Shown piece by piece: positions 26,324-35,556 of a stretch of 64,000 bases of DNA. The notes beneath the pieces were generated by a model. The model made no database searches. It worked only from the letters and a program-made list of their open reading frames with translations, and was not told where the DNA came from. The position numbers and the translations under genes are program-made. Within the stretch, counting starts at the first letter, position 1. Every line of letters begins with the position of its first letter. The stretch is from Cohnella faecalis (GTDB lineage Bacteria > Bacillota > Bacilli > Paenibacillales > Paenibacillaceae), in contig NZ_QXJM01000039.1 in the NCBI RefSeq assembly GCF_003570905.1, positions 620,001 through 684,000 on the forward strand, written 5' to 3'.

Positions 26324-27363
26324 CGATTGGCGCGCGGGTATTCAAGACGGGGCTGGCCGTTGCGCTGGCTCTATGGATCGGCACGCTCGTCGGGCTGGAA
26401 TCTCCGCTCCTCGCGGCTATCGCCGCCATTTTCACCATTCAACCGTCCATTTACCGTTCCTGGATGCAGATGCTTGAGCAGGTGCAGAGCAATGTGCTGG
26501 GCGCCGCTATCGCGCTCGGAGCCGTATGGCTCGTCGGCAGCACGCCCGTGACGGTCGGACTCGTATGTATCGGTGTCATTCTGCTTTGCATCCAGTTGAA
26601 GACGGAAGAAACGATCGGCCTTACGCTTGTGACCGTTGTCGTTATCATGGAGGCGCACAGTCAAGGATGGATGCTTGCCCTTGAGCGGCTGGCCGCCGTT
26701 CTGACCGGGATGGTCAGCGCTTTCGTCGTCAACGTAGCGGTCGCGCCTCCCCGCCATCGCACACGGTTCGTCAAGCAGGTGCAGGAGACGCAGACGATGC
26801 TGTCCCGGCTGCTGCGGACGGCGGTGTCCAATGAGCTGAAGGAGAATGTTTTTCGCGAGGAGCACGAAAAGCTGCGTACGAAGCTGCGCAAGCTGGAGGA
26901 GTTCTACGACATGTTCGCCGAGGAGCGGGTATGGCGTCGCAAATCCCGAACGGCTCGCGTGCGGCTCCTCGTCGTGTACAAAGGCATGCTTACCGCGCTG
27001 GAGCGGGGAGTGTCGCTGATCGATGCGGTCGAGGACCATTACTGGGGCGTCAAAACGGCAGAAACGTGGAATCATCTTGTCGATCGGCAAATCGAGTCTC
27101 TGTGCGGCTATCACGAGCAGCTGCTATGGAAGTGGGAGGGCGTCATGAAGCCCGGAGCCGCGGCGTCCGCTCCGCCGCAGGAAGCGTCGTTAACGTTGAC
27201 GGAGCTGGTCGAGGCTCAGACCAAAGACCGGGAAGGGACGGACCGGGCGAGGCTGCTGGTCATTACGTCGTCTGTATTCTCTTACGAAGAAAGCATGCGC
27301 AGGCTCGATAAGCTGATGGAGCAATGGCTCCATCGGGAGGAAGCTTCCCCCGAGGAGGCTTAA
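26320..27363 (+). CDS. Aromatic acid exporter-like (ArAE/FUSC) membrane protein
   Basis: A 347-residue protein with about six TM segments in the first 150 residues (KTGLAVALALWIGTLVGLES, AIAAIFTIQPSIYRS, VLGAAIALGAVWLVG) and a long soluble helical C-terminus. The pattern I-Q-P-S-x-Y-R-S is characteristic of the DUF939/ArAE_1 exporters. These are putative proton-driven effluxers of aromatic acids; substrates in Bacillota are unknown. ATG 26320 overlaps the previous stop. A bidirectional terminator follows. Confidence 0.85.
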   Translation: MTIGARVFKTGLAVALALWIGTLVGLESPLLAAIAAIFTIQPSIYRSWMQMLEQVQSNVLGAAIALGAVWLVGSTPVTVGLVCIGVILLCIQLKTEETIGLTLVTVVVIMEAHSQGWMLALERLAAVLTGMVSAFVVNVAVAPPRHRTRFVKQVQETQTMLSRLLRTAVSNELKENVFREEHEKLRTKLRKLEEFYDMFAEERVWRRKSRTARVRLLVVYKGMLTALERGVSLIDAVEDHYWGVKTAETWNHLVDRQIESLCGYHEQLLWKWEGVMKPGAAASAPPQEASLTLTELVEAQTKDREGTDRARLLVITSSVFSYEESMRRLDKLMEQWLHREEASPEEA

Positions 27364-27366
27364 TCT

Positions 27367-27413
27367 AATAAAAACGGTTGGACGGCCGCATGGCCGCTCA
27401 ACCGTTTTTATTA
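27367..27413. terminator. Bidirectional terminator
   Basis: TAATAAAAACGGTTG-GCGGCC... / CAACCGTTTTTATTA: long inverted repeat between convergent genes, with an internal ACGGCCG-CATGGCCGCT stem. Confidence 0.9.
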
Positions 27414-27701
27414 TTACTTTTTGCCCCGGTCCATTTGACGGCGGGGGTGAGTGATTTTGCCCAATTGGTCGGTATCGTTGGCTTTCGGCACGAGTCTGGG
27501 GTCCGTTCGGCCTTCGTGGTGGTTTTCGTAGCTGAACTCCACAAGCTCCCACTCGGTCGACCCGAGCGCGAGATCGGCGGGAAACACTTGCCCCCGCTTC
27601 AGCTCTTCCTCGTTGCCCCACTCGTTCTTGTATACGCCGTCCACGGTAACCTTTTCGCCGGAAATCGGCTCCATGGAATGCTGGCCGGAATGCTCGCTCA
27701 T
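27414..27701 (-). CDS. Small conserved protein, YjzC-like
   Basis: A 95-residue soluble protein, hydrophilic. The segment VDGVYKNEWGNEEELKRGQV followed by FPADLALGSTEWELV resembles the short YjzC family pattern (GVY...L..G..FP), and a basic tail (HPRRQMDRGKK) ends it. Function unknown. ATG 27701 has AGGAGGG just after the stop of the 47-residue gene, so it is the last gene of the minus-strand run that begins with ugtP. Confidence 0.65.
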   Translation of the reverse strand: MSEHSGQHSMEPISGEKVTVDGVYKNEWGNEEELKRGQVFPADLALGSTEWELVEFSYENHHEGRTDPRLVPKANDTDQLGKITHPRRQMDRGKK

Positions 27702-27713
27702 CGGTTCGCCCTC

Positions 27714-27857
27714 CTAAAGTCCGTGCTTCGGATACGCCGCATGATCGGCCTCCGATTGCAACTGACTGGCCTTTTGCTTTCCTTGGCCGCTTCGATCGGC
27801 TATCGATTGCGCTTTGGCGGCGGCTTTTTGCTTGGCTGACGGAAGTTCTCCGGACAT
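27714..27857 (-). CDS. 47-residue hydrophilic protein of unknown function
   Basis: A small open frame, MSGELPSAKQKAAAKAQSIA onward, rich in Ala, Lys, Gln and Ser with no hydrophobic segment. The composition recalls small acid-soluble spore proteins and stress-related hydrophilins, but no family motif is recognisable. ATG 27857 has a strong GGAGGGG six bases upstream and the next gene's ribosome site begins at its stop codon, which supports translation. A longer antisense frame covers it but lacks a ribosome site. Confidence 0.6.
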   Translation of the reverse strand: MSGELPSAKQKAAAKAQSIADRSGQGKQKASQLQSEADHAAYPKHGL

Positions 27858-27931
27858 GGCCGTCCCCTCCTTCGAATGTCGAGCTCATGAAGTAGGGTTC
27901 CACGGTCCGGTCGCGGTTATGCCGTCGATTA

Positions 27932-28282
27932 TCAATCGAGAAGCCGCAAGCCGCAGGAAGGACAATTCTGGTGCTCGTGGGTAACCGTTATTTGACAAGC
28001 GGGACAACGATCCTCGAACGGCTCGTACGATTTGCCGGCCGCCGTCTGTCGGGAGCTTTCCGTCTCATCGTCCGATCCGGGACGCAGATGGGCGGGCGTG
28101 CCGAACATCGCTTCCACCATTTGCCTCAGCTCGCTGAATTTCCCGCTGTCGTCGGAGCTGGCCCGGATGACCGCAATCATCCCTCCGAGCAGCAGCAGTA
28201 TGGAACCGATAGCGATGCTGTATCCCCATACCGACACGGCGGATACGAGGCGGAATCCGGTTCCCTCGAATGGCAGCTGCAT
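27932..28282 (-). CDS. Membrane protein with C-terminal zinc ribbon
   Basis: A 116-residue protein with one TM helix (about 18-42, SVWGYSIAIGSILLLLGGMI), a helical cytoplasmic stretch, and a C-terminal zinc ribbon CPAC-x10-CPSC in the last 25 residues. Function unknown. ATG 28282 follows GGGGGGA and lies 15 bases after the VTT gene, so the two are co-transcribed. Confidence 0.7.
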   Translation of the reverse strand: MQLPFEGTGFRLVSAVSVWGYSIAIGSILLLLGGMIAVIRASSDDSGKFSELRQMVEAMFGTPAHLRPGSDDETESSRQTAAGKSYEPFEDRCPACQITVTHEHQNCPSCGLRLLD

Positions 28283-28297
28283 TTTCCGTCCCCCCGA

Positions 28298-28903
28298 CTA
28301 CTCGTATCTGGCTTCCAGCTTGCGTCCTCCGAGCCAGAGCGCGATGAGAACGACAACAGCGGCGGCGATTCGCCAAGGATGATCCACCATTGCACGCAGG
28401 TCGTGTCCGAGGAAGGAAAGGGTGAAGATCATGACCGCTTTGCCGAGCACTATCGATACGAGGAACGTATGAAGAGGCATTCGGGAAAGGCCGGCAGAAA
28501 TATTGACGAGAGCGGAAGGGGAAAAAGGAAAGCACGACAGCAGAAAAATGGGCGTGAATCCTTTCCGTTCCACGTAGCCGAAAAACTTCTCCGATTTCGG
28601 GAATCGTTTGCGAATTCGGTCGCCGTATTTGTTGCCGAACTTTCTCGCCAGCATGAAGACGAGCAGGGATCCGACGCACACGCCGATCCACGAATACAGA
28701 AAGCCGGCCCACATCCCGTAAGCCGATGCGTTCGCCACCACGAATACGACAAGCGGCAAAAACGGGAGCAGCGCCTCCAGCAAAGGAAGGGCGATTCCCG
28801 GAAGCGGACCCAGCGCCGAATAGCGGTCGAGCCAGCCTTGGATATCTTCGAGCTTCATATTTTTCGCGTATTCGAACCATTCGCTGCCGCTTAACCAGGA
28901 CAT
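28298..28903 (-). CDS. VTT-domain (TVP38/DedA-like) membrane protein
   Basis: A 201-residue membrane protein with about five TM segments and the VTT core: EALLPFLPLVVFVVANASAY, a GSLLVFMLARKFG segment, and the re-entrant FLLSCFPFSPSALVNISAGL with conserved Phe-Pro. VTT proteins scramble or flip lipids or undecaprenyl phosphate in the membrane. In an operon with a glycolipid synthase and an MFS carrier, a lipid-handling role is plausible. ATG 28903 follows AGGAGA and overlaps the end of the MFS gene by 13 bases. Confidence 0.85.
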   Translation of the reverse strand: MSWLSGSEWFEYAKNMKLEDIQGWLDRYSALGPLPGIALPLLEALLPFLPLVVFVVANASAYGMWAGFLYSWIGVCVGSLLVFMLARKFGNKYGDRIRKRFPKSEKFFGYVERKGFTPIFLLSCFPFSPSALVNISAGLSRMPLHTFLVSIVLGKAVMIFTLSFLGHDLRAMVDHPWRIAAAVVVLIALWLGGRKLEARYE

Positions 28904-30098
28904 GAGATTTCTCCTATTCTTCTAGCTTTCCCCCGGAAAAGCCGGAACGGAAAAAATACGTAAAAGATGCTTATGACCATGAACATTATACCGGCGAGCC
29001 CAACGACATGAGCTTGCGACAGCACGGTGGCGAGCACTCCTCCGACATAAGGGCCGATCATCCCGCCGACGCCCTCGACCGTCGAGAAGACACCCCAACC
29101 AAGCCCTTGCTGGCCGGGAGGCACATAGGCGGCGAGAAGCGCGTTCCAAGCGGGGAGCACCGCTGCGTAGGAGATTCCCAGGACGAAAGCGCACACCAGG
29201 GAAAACCCGATGGACGGGCTAAGCGTCAACCCGTACAGCACGATGCCGAACATGAGAAAGCCGATAACTAGAAACCATTTTTTGCCCAGCTTGTCCGACA
29301 GCTTGCCCATGGGGATTAAACCGATAACGGTAAACCCGCCCCGATGACGAGCAAAAGCGAATATTGGGACGAGGTCATCCCAAGGCCGTTCACGGCAAAG
29401 CTCGGCAATATGGGAAGAAGCATGCCCGCGCCAAGAGTTTGCAGCACCATGCCCGGGAGCAAGGTTTTCATTTCCTTCATTCGTTCGCCGAGAATGGCAA
29501 GCTGTTGGCCGAACGGCGTGCGGTCGATATGGGCATGCTCCTCAGCAGGCAAGAAAAAGGAAAGTATCCAGCATGCGAGCGCGGTTGCCAGCAAAATCCA
29601 ATAGGTCATTTCCCGGCCGACATCGAGCAGAACGTTCGTGACTACCGGTCCCGCGCCTAGCCCTACAAGCCAGATGGTGTATAGAAAGCCCATCTGCGTA
29701 GCGCGCCGATCCTCGCGTACCTTCGTCAGGCAGACGATCCAAATCGGCGATATTCCGATTCCGTACAGAGCGGCAGCGGTTATGAACAGCCAGGGAACGT
29801 CCGCGTTATGCAGCAGGAGCACCCCGATCAGAGAAAAGAACAAGCCGACATTTACGAGTGTACGCACGGCGAAGCGGTCCATTAAATAGCCGATCGCCAG
29901 CTTCAATGCCGTATCGGTGACGTAATGAGCGGTAATGCCCGCCCCGATAACGTCGAGGCTTAATCCGAGAACCTTCTCGCCGTAAATAGGCATGAAGCTG
30001 ATGACCGTCGCTCCCCGGACGAATTCGACCAAAAACAGGATGACGATATAGAGAAGCATGTTCGACGAAGTTAGGGATCGCAGCGGCGCGGTTTTCAC
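28891..30098 (-). CDS. MFS transporter, frameshifted in this sequence
   Basis: About 402 residues after repair, 12 TM segments. The first piece starts at GTG 30098 (AAGGAGA upstream) and covers helices 1-8 up to LLLVIGAG; the frame then stops. In the next frame it resumes FTVIGLIPMGKLSDKLGKKW, the inter-domain MFS motif, and continues to 28891. One G is missing within 29335-29342 (GGGGCGGG on the minus strand). It lies 24 bases after ugtP; the Bacillus-type arrangement of a glycolipid synthase with an MFS carrier suggests a lipid or glycolipid substrate, which is inference. Confidence 0.85.
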
Positions 30099-30122
30099 TG
30101 GCGAGTTCTCCTTCTGTTACGT

Positions 30123-31273
30123 TCAGACTGGTATAGGGGTTTCGGAAACCTCTTCCATTATATTCAATTGACGAAGGATATCCAAACAGATCCGATCGGA
30201 CGAGTTTTCCTGACGCAGCTTTCGAACGGCCGATTGGAGGTGAAGGCGAAGACTTGGCAGCTCCAGAATGCCTGTCATGGCGGTTAAGAGCTCGGAAGAC
30301 GTCCGGCACACGACAGCGGCTTGTTTGTTTTGCAAATAAAGGGCGTTGTTGCGTTCCTGTCCCGGCACAGGCCTATAGAGGACGATCGGGATACCGGCGC
30401 ATATGGCCTCGGAGAGCGTCAAGCCGCCCGGCTTGGTCACGATGCAGGAGGCGAGCCCCATCAGCTCGTCGATCCGGTCGATGAAGCCGAGGACGGATAT
30501 GTGGGAGTCCCCGTTATAGTAGCGGCGAAGCTCCTCCTCTAGCAGCCGATTCCGGCCGCAGACGATCGCCGCCTGCGCTTTGCCGCCGGCGGTAAGCTCC
30601 CGGATCGCCGCGCGTATTCCGGATAAGGCTCCGTAGCCCCGGCCATCACAAGCACGGTCGGACGATAAGGTTCGAGTCCGTAACGGAAGGCGGCCGATTC
30701 GTGCACTCTCCCGGGAGCGAACGATGACCGGATCGGTATGCCCGTTACAGCTACCCGCTCGGCTGTTATGCCGAGATTTAGAAGCTGCTCGGCCATATCC
30801 TCGGTAGCAACATAGTATTTGTCTACGTCCGGATGGACCCACCTCATGTGCAGATCGAAGTCCGTCACGACGTTGAACATCGGAATTTTTTTTCGCAACC
30901 GGTTCGTAACCGTCGGCATGACCATCATCGGAAACGTGTGGATGACAGCGTCGGGCTTCTCGCGCTCTACGACTCGCTGCATCGTAACCGTACCGAACGA
31001 ATGAAGCCAATGGGCAAACAGCGAATCGGCTTTCATGCCTCGGGTCGCCTCGTACACCCAGCCGTACATTTGGGGCCACATCGTGTAGCTTTTGCGGTAA
31101 ACGAATCGGCTAAACTCGTTGATGAAGGGATGCGATTCCGCAAGCAAATCGATCAGCATGATCTCGGCGTTGCCTAGTCGGGCAAAGCTGTCTCGCAGAG
31201 CGGAAGCGGCTTGATAATGCCCTTCGCCGAAACGCGCGTACAAAATCATGATCTTATTCGGCTGACGATTCAT
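30123..31273 (-). CDS. ugtP: UgtP-type processive diacylglycerol glucosyltransferase, frameshifted
   Basis: About 383 residues after repair, matching the usual UgtP/MGDG-synthase length. N-terminal domain: ILYARFGEGHYQAASALRDS, then VIHTFPMMVMP and VVTDFDLHMRWVHPDVDKYY, and VTGIPIRSSF. C-terminal GT28 domain: VLGFIDRIDELMGLASCIVT, then KPGGLTLSEAICAGIP, the UDP-sugar site. The frame breaks at PTVLVMAG; one G is missing in GGGG at 30637-30640, after which GYGALSGIRAAIREL continues. The enzyme makes the glucolipid anchor for lipoteichoic acid and couples nutrients to cell size in Bacillus. It is the first gene of a six-gene minus-strand run. Confidence 0.88.
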
Positions 31274-31340
31274 CGTTGGCCACCTTTCGCAGTAGGCGGG
31301 ATCCGGTTCTATTTTTCCATCCGGACGCCGATATAATGCT

Positions 31341-31356
31341 ACTTTAGCGCTAAAGT
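31341..31356. promoter_or_regulatory. Perfect 16-bp palindrome in the ugtP promoter
   Basis: ACTTTAGC / GCTAAAGT. On the minus strand it lies between a weak -35 (TTACAC) and a -10 (TTATAT), the classic place for a repressor operator. The cognate regulator is not in the window. Confidence 0.6.
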
Positions 31357-31525
31357 GTAAGAGCCGGATTAACCGAGTATTCGAATGGAGTGAAGGAGGA
31401 GAGGGAGGGGAGCGGGGCTAATGGGGTGAATCGCGTTTCGCGTATATTCGTAGTTGCAAATCTGCTCCAACAAAAGAAGCTGTCCCTATTAGTCAGCTTC
31501 GACGGAGGGGACAGCTAAATTTGAC

Positions 31526-31903
31526 GCGCAATAGTAGGGATTATCTCCCATACATTCAGCGGAAAGTGTGTGCGGGAGCGCAACAGTGGTACGAGATCCC
31601 ATACATTCAGCGGAAAGTGTGTGCGGGAGCGCAATAGCGGTACGAGCTCCCATACATTCGACGGAAAGTGTGTGCGGGAGCGCAACAGTGGTACGAGATC
31701 CCATACATTCAGCGGAAAGTATGTGCGGGCGCGCAACAGTGGTACGAGATCCCATACATTCAGCGGAAAGTGTGTGCGGGCGCGCAACAGTGGTACGAGC
31801 TCCCATACATTCGACGGAAAGTGTATGCGGGCGCGCAACAGTGGTACGAGCTCCCATACATTTGACGGAAAGTGTATGCGGGCGCGCAACAGTGGTACGA
31901 GCT
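31526..31903. repeat. Tandem array 3: 7 copies plus a part of a 51-bp unit
   Basis: GCGCAA recurs at 31526, 31578, 31629, 31680, 31731, 31782, 31833 and 31884: steps of 51, with 52 for the first, most diverged copy. Unit: GCGCAACAGTGGTACGAG, then ATCCCATACATTCAGCGG, then AAAGTGTGTGCGGG. It shares about two thirds of its positions with array 2, so both derive from one ancestor. It ends 15 bases from the ilvA stop codon. Confidence 0.95.
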
Positions 31904-31918
31904 ACCGCGCGAGAACAA

Positions 31919-33190
31919 TTAAATCAACAAGTTGAAGAGCAAAGGATCCTTGTTGAGCTCGTGGAATTTGAAGCCCTTCACGGTCATACGCTCGACCAGA
32001 GGCTCGTAGTCCTCGCGGCTCTTCAACTCAATGCCGACGAGGGCAGGGCCGTTTTCCTTGTTGTGCTTCTTCGTATATTCGAACTGCACGATATCGTCGT
32101 TCGGGCCGAGCACATCGTCGAGAAATTCGCGCAGCGCCCCGGCGCGCTGGGGAAAGTTGATCATGAAGTAATGTTTAAGCCCTTCATAGATCAAGGACCG
32201 GTCCTTGATCTCCTGCATCCGGTCCACGTCGTTGTTGCCGCCGCTAACGACGCAGACGACGTTCTTGCCCTGCAAAAACGCGGGGTCTATCGTAGACAAC
32301 GCCGCAACGGTAAGCGCGCCCGCCGGTTCAGCGACAATGGCATGCTCGTTGTACAGCTCGAGAATCGTCGTGCATACCCGGCCTTCGGGCACGACGATGA
32401 CATCGTCCAGCAGCTCGCGGCATATTTCGAACGTCAGGTCGCCGGCTCTTTTTACCGCTGCGCCGTCGACAAATTTGTCGATCTCTTCGAGCGTGACGAC
32501 TTCTCCCGAATCAAGCGCTTTGCGCATGGAAGGAGCGCCTTCCGGCTCCACGCCGATGATTTTCGCTTCCGGATTGACGGCTTTCACATAAGAGGCAACT
32601 CCGGAAGCCAAGCCTCCTCCCCCGACGGTAACGATGACAACATCTACGGGATGAATGCCGGCCTCGACGATTTCTTTGCCGACCGTCGCGTTCCCGGCTA
32701 CGATGCGCGGATCGTCGAACGGATGGACGAACGGCAGCTCTTCCTGCTGACTCACCCGGATCGCTTCCGCATAGGCATCGTCAAAAGTATCGCCTAACAA
32801 CCGAACCTCCACGTTTTCTCCGCCAAACAGCTTCACTTGATTGATTTTTTGGCGCGGCGTCGTGGACGGCATATAGATTATGCCCATGAGTCCCAGCTTC
32901 CGGCAGGAGTAAGCGACTCCTTGGGCATGGTTGCCCGCGCTGGCACAGACGACTCCCCGGCTGCGCTGCTCTTCGGTAAGAGATGCGATCAGGTTGTAAG
33001 CGCCTCGGATTTTGAAGGAACGGACGATCTGAAGATCCTCTCGTTTCAAGTGAACGTTGCAGCCGAATTTCGACGATAAGCCCAGATTGTATTGGAGCGG
33101 AGTCGGCACGGCGACGTCTTGCAAAACCTGCGCGGCATGAAGAACGTCGGTAAGAGGAACCTTAAGATCGGAGCGTGAAGAATGAGACAT
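31919..33190 (-). CDS. ilvA: Threonine ammonia-lyase (threonine deaminase)
   Basis: A 423-residue PLP enzyme that turns threonine into 2-oxobutanoate, the first step of isoleucine synthesis. The PLP lysine is in RSFKIRGAYN (about residue 56), the phosphate loop is VTVGGGGLASG, and the C-terminal 75 residues form one ACT-like regulatory domain (HYFMINFPQRAGALREFLDD). One ACT-like unit, rather than the two of the E. coli enzyme, is usual in Bacillota. ATG 33190 is spaced 11 bases from AAGAAAGG; a GTG three codons earlier is too close. A T-box with an Ile specifier controls it. The stop codon abuts tandem array 3. Confidence 0.95.
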   Translation of the reverse strand: MSHSSRSDLKVPLTDVLHAAQVLQDVAVPTPLQYNLGLSSKFGCNVHLKREDLQIVRSFKIRGAYNLIASLTEEQRSRGVVCASAGNHAQGVAYSCRKLGLMGIIYMPSTTPRQKINQVKLFGGENVEVRLLGDTFDDAYAEAIRVSQQEELPFVHPFDDPRIVAGNATVGKEIVEAGIHPVDVVIVTVGGGGLASGVASYVKAVNPEAKIIGVEPEGAPSMRKALDSGEVVTLEEIDKFVDGAAVKRAGDLTFEICRELLDDVIVVPEGRVCTTILELYNEHAIVAEPAGALTVAALSTIDPAFLQGKNVVCVVSGGNNDVDRMQEIKDRSLIYEGLKHYFMINFPQRAGALREFLDDVLGPNDDIVQFEYTKKHNKENGPALVGIELKSREDYEPLVERMTVKGFKFHELNKDPLLFNLLI

Positions 33191-33242
33191 GCGCAACACA
33201 GCCTTTCTTGGGGTTAATGGTTAATCGGAATAACTTTTTACG

Positions 33243-33530
33243 GCATAAAAAAACCGCCCCTGAAAAAAGGGACGGATGCTCTCCGTGGTACCACCCTGGT
33301 TCCGAATGAATCGCTTTGCCGGCGAAACTTTCGGCGCTTGTTCCGCGTATCCATATGCATGACGCGGCTTCCCGTAACGAGGGAATGTCGTCCGCGCTTA
33401 CGTGCAGCTCGCTTCGGCGCGGCTTCTCGGGGAGGATGTCGATACCGTATCCGAACGCCGGCTTGCAGCACTTCGCCGGCTCTCTGGTGAACGGAATAGC
33501 GGGGGACGTGTTCCCGTCAACGATTGTACC
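33243..33530 (-). ncRNA. T-box riboswitch, isoleucine specifier
   Basis: Minus strand leader of ilvA. The T-box core AGGGTGGTACCACGG lies at 33283-33297. The distal stem I motif AGAGAGCCGG, with its pairing CCGGC, is near 33470-33490. The specifier region GACATCCTCC puts ATC (Ile) at 33435-33437 before CCCGAG. The terminator CCGTCCCT-TTTTTC-AGGGGCGG plus seven T is at 33247-33275. Uncharged tRNA-Ile would pair with ATC and with the TGG of the T-box and prevent termination. Confidence 0.93.
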
Positions 33531-33534
33531 TCCT

Positions 33535-33563
33535 GTTATACTCTTCCATCGTGCGAAAGTCAA
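33535..33563 (-). promoter_or_regulatory. Promoter of the ilvA T-box leader
   Basis: Minus strand TTGACT (33558-33563), 17-base spacer, TATAAC (33535-33540). Confidence 0.82.
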
Positions 33564-33605
33564 TCCACCAAATCTGCGAAACGGGACAAACCGAGGAGGC
33601 CTTTT

Positions 33606-34169
33606 TTGAAAAAGCTAATTTTATTTTTGGTCGCGCTGCTGCTATTGGCCGTACTGGCCGGAGCGGGGCTTATTCTGTACATAGCGCCCGACAAGGGACT
33701 TAATCTCGCCTACGAGCAGGTTCCCGTCAAGGACAGGGCTATCGAGATGGTCAAGCGGATGAAGCTGGAGCTCGTTCTTAGCGAAGAGGATGTAATCAAT
33801 TTGGCAAAAGCTTCCGTAGCGGACAATCCCCAGGTGAAGCCGGACGTTCGCGTAACGGGGGCGGATTTTGACTTGCAGGGCGAACTGCTTATCGCTAATT
33901 TGAAGGTTTTGTGGAAAGAACGGATTCCGGTCGGTTTGCAAGTAACGTATCGGCTGAGCTGGCAGTCTCCGAATTTGGTCGCAACAGTAGTAGAGGCAAA
34001 GGCGAAAAAGATCAAGCTGCCGTTGACGGCTTTCGACGATCAGATTATTCCGCTTGGAGACGAGCTGCCCAAGCTTATTCAGATCAAGGGGATCGCGTTT
34101 GAGAACGATGAGGCGAAGGTTTCGTTCAAAAAGCCAAGCTTGAAGGATTTGCGTTCGTTGATTGAATGA
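33606..34169 (+). CDS. Membrane-anchored protein, possibly YpmS/DUF2140-like
   Basis: A 187-residue protein with an N-terminal TM helix (KKLILFLVALLLLAVLAGAG) and an extracytoplasmic domain. The pattern of an alternating beta domain after the anchor (LEDV helix, then GADFDLQGELLIANLKVLW, PVGLQVTYRLSWQSPNLVAT) recalls YpmS-like DUF2140 proteins, without a decisive motif. TTG 33606 follows GAGGAGG. It is divergent from ilvA and monocistronic. Confidence 0.65.
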   Translation: MKKLILFLVALLLLAVLAGAGLILYIAPDKGLNLAYEQVPVKDRAIEMVKRMKLELVLSEEDVINLAKASVADNPQVKPDVRVTGADFDLQGELLIANLKVLWKERIPVGLQVTYRLSWQSPNLVATVVEAKAKKIKLPLTAFDDQIIPLGDELPKLIQIKGIAFENDEAKVSFKKPSLKDLRSLIE

Positions 34170-34298
34170 GCGTGACCGGACACAAGGCAACAGTTAATAT
34201 AAAAATTTCATAAAAGTAATTAATGAATTTAATAGATGAAGTATTCTAGATTAGGAAGTGCTGATTTTCATCACAGAATAACGGGAGTGGATGATAGA

Positions 34299-35501
34299 AT
34301 GAAACGTTTGATGCTTTTCGTATTTGCGGCGGTGCTTGCTTTCGGTCTGACCGGAACGGCTTCGGCGGCCGGATCGGCCAAGCCTGCTACGGCAACCGTT
34401 CTGTTGAACGGCAAAGAGGTCGCTTTCTCGGCGGCTCCTATCGTTATTAAAGGCAAAACGTACGTAGAGTTTCGCGCTCTCTTCAACGCGCTAGGCTATG
34501 AGATCGACTATGAAGCAAAGACGAAGACGATCAAAGCTTCGACGGAAGGCCACAAAATCGAAATGTCGACCGGCGGAGACGTGGCGTTCGTGAATGGGAA
34601 AACCGTCGCGAGCAGCGGAGAAATTAAGGTGATCAACAGCCGGACGATGATCGGCGTACGTTTTATCGCAGCGCTGACCGACAAAAAGGTGGATTGGGAC
34701 GGCGTTACAAGAAAGGTTATTATTACCAATTGGGGTCCGACGGAGGAAGAGAAGAGAGCCATTCTCGGCGTTTTCGATAAGTTTCGTTTGATCGAAGCGG
34801 CGGACGATTTGGAAGGCTTCGTTCAATTGTTTGCGGATGACTCGGGGGTTGACATTAAGGCACTTCTTCCGAATTGGGAGCGAACGAAAACCCAAACTAC
34901 GTTTAAGGAGCTTCTGATCACCGATTTTTCGGGCGACGAGGCGGTCGTAAAAGTAACGGACGAAACCGTGAAGGTGAGCGGAGCTTTTTTCCCGGAATAC
35001 TCGTCCGTCTACAACGCTACTTTGCGCAAAAGCAGCTCGGGCGAATGGGGAATTTACAATATTGAGGTTCTCAAAGCAGACATTCTGAGCGTAGATAAGC
35101 TGTTTGCGCAAGAGATTTCTTTCCCCGAGGCTGATAAAGCGGCTATTGGAGCTTTGTTCGACGCCCAGACGAAAGCTATTTACGAGAAAAAAATGGACGA
35201 CTTCATGGCGACCGTGACGACGAAAGACGACGCGGAGGCTGAAGAGTTGAAGCAGCAGATGCAATGGTTTTTCGACAGTTTCGATATCAAGAGGACTATC
35301 GAAAAGTGGGCTGTCGTTGATTCCGAAGAAAACGATCAGGCTATCGTCGTTATTTCGGCCCTTATGGAGGTCAACCTAAACGGTATCCACTTCAAAGTCC
35401 GTACGGTCTTCTCCGACGGCGTAGTCAAAAAAGGTGGAAAATGGACCTTTAGTAACACCGGTTCCGATTCGGTTCCGTATCTTTCGGAAGACGTTCAATA
35501 G
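34299..35501 (+). CDS. Secreted copper amine oxidase N-terminal-like domain protein
   Basis: A 400-residue exported protein. Signal peptide to about residue 24 (LTGTASA). The copper amine oxidase N-terminal-like domain (about 30-145) is typical: VLLNGKEVAFSAAPIVIKGK, TYVEFRALFNALGYEIDYEA, then GVRFIAALTDKKVDWDG. Two further alpha-beta regions of about 110 residues look like NTF2-type repeats (IEAADDLEGFVQLFADDSG and YEKKMDDFMATVTTKD). In these bacteria such proteins are surface or periplasm-like components without oxidase activity. ATG 34299 follows GGAGTGG. A terminator follows directly. Confidence 0.85.
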   Translation: MKRLMLFVFAAVLAFGLTGTASAAGSAKPATATVLLNGKEVAFSAAPIVIKGKTYVEFRALFNALGYEIDYEAKTKTIKASTEGHKIEMSTGGDVAFVNGKTVASSGEIKVINSRTMIGVRFIAALTDKKVDWDGVTRKVIITNWGPTEEEKRAILGVFDKFRLIEAADDLEGFVQLFADDSGVDIKALLPNWERTKTQTTFKELLITDFSGDEAVVKVTDETVKVSGAFFPEYSSVYNATLRKSSSGEWGIYNIEVLKADILSVDKLFAQEISFPEADKAAIGALFDAQTKAIYEKKMDDFMATVTTKDDAEAEELKQQMQWFFDSFDIKRTIEKWAVVDSEENDQAIVVISALMEVNLNGIHFKVRTVFSDGVVKKGGKWTFSNTGSDSVPYLSEDVQ

Positions 35502-35512
35502 AAGGGAATGGG

Positions 35513-35556
35513 AAGACGCTATCCGGGCCTTTAGCGCTGGGATGGCGTCTTTTTTA
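35513..35556 (+). terminator. Terminator
   Basis: AAGACGCTATCC / GGGATGGCGTCTT stem followed by a T run. Confidence 0.88.
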
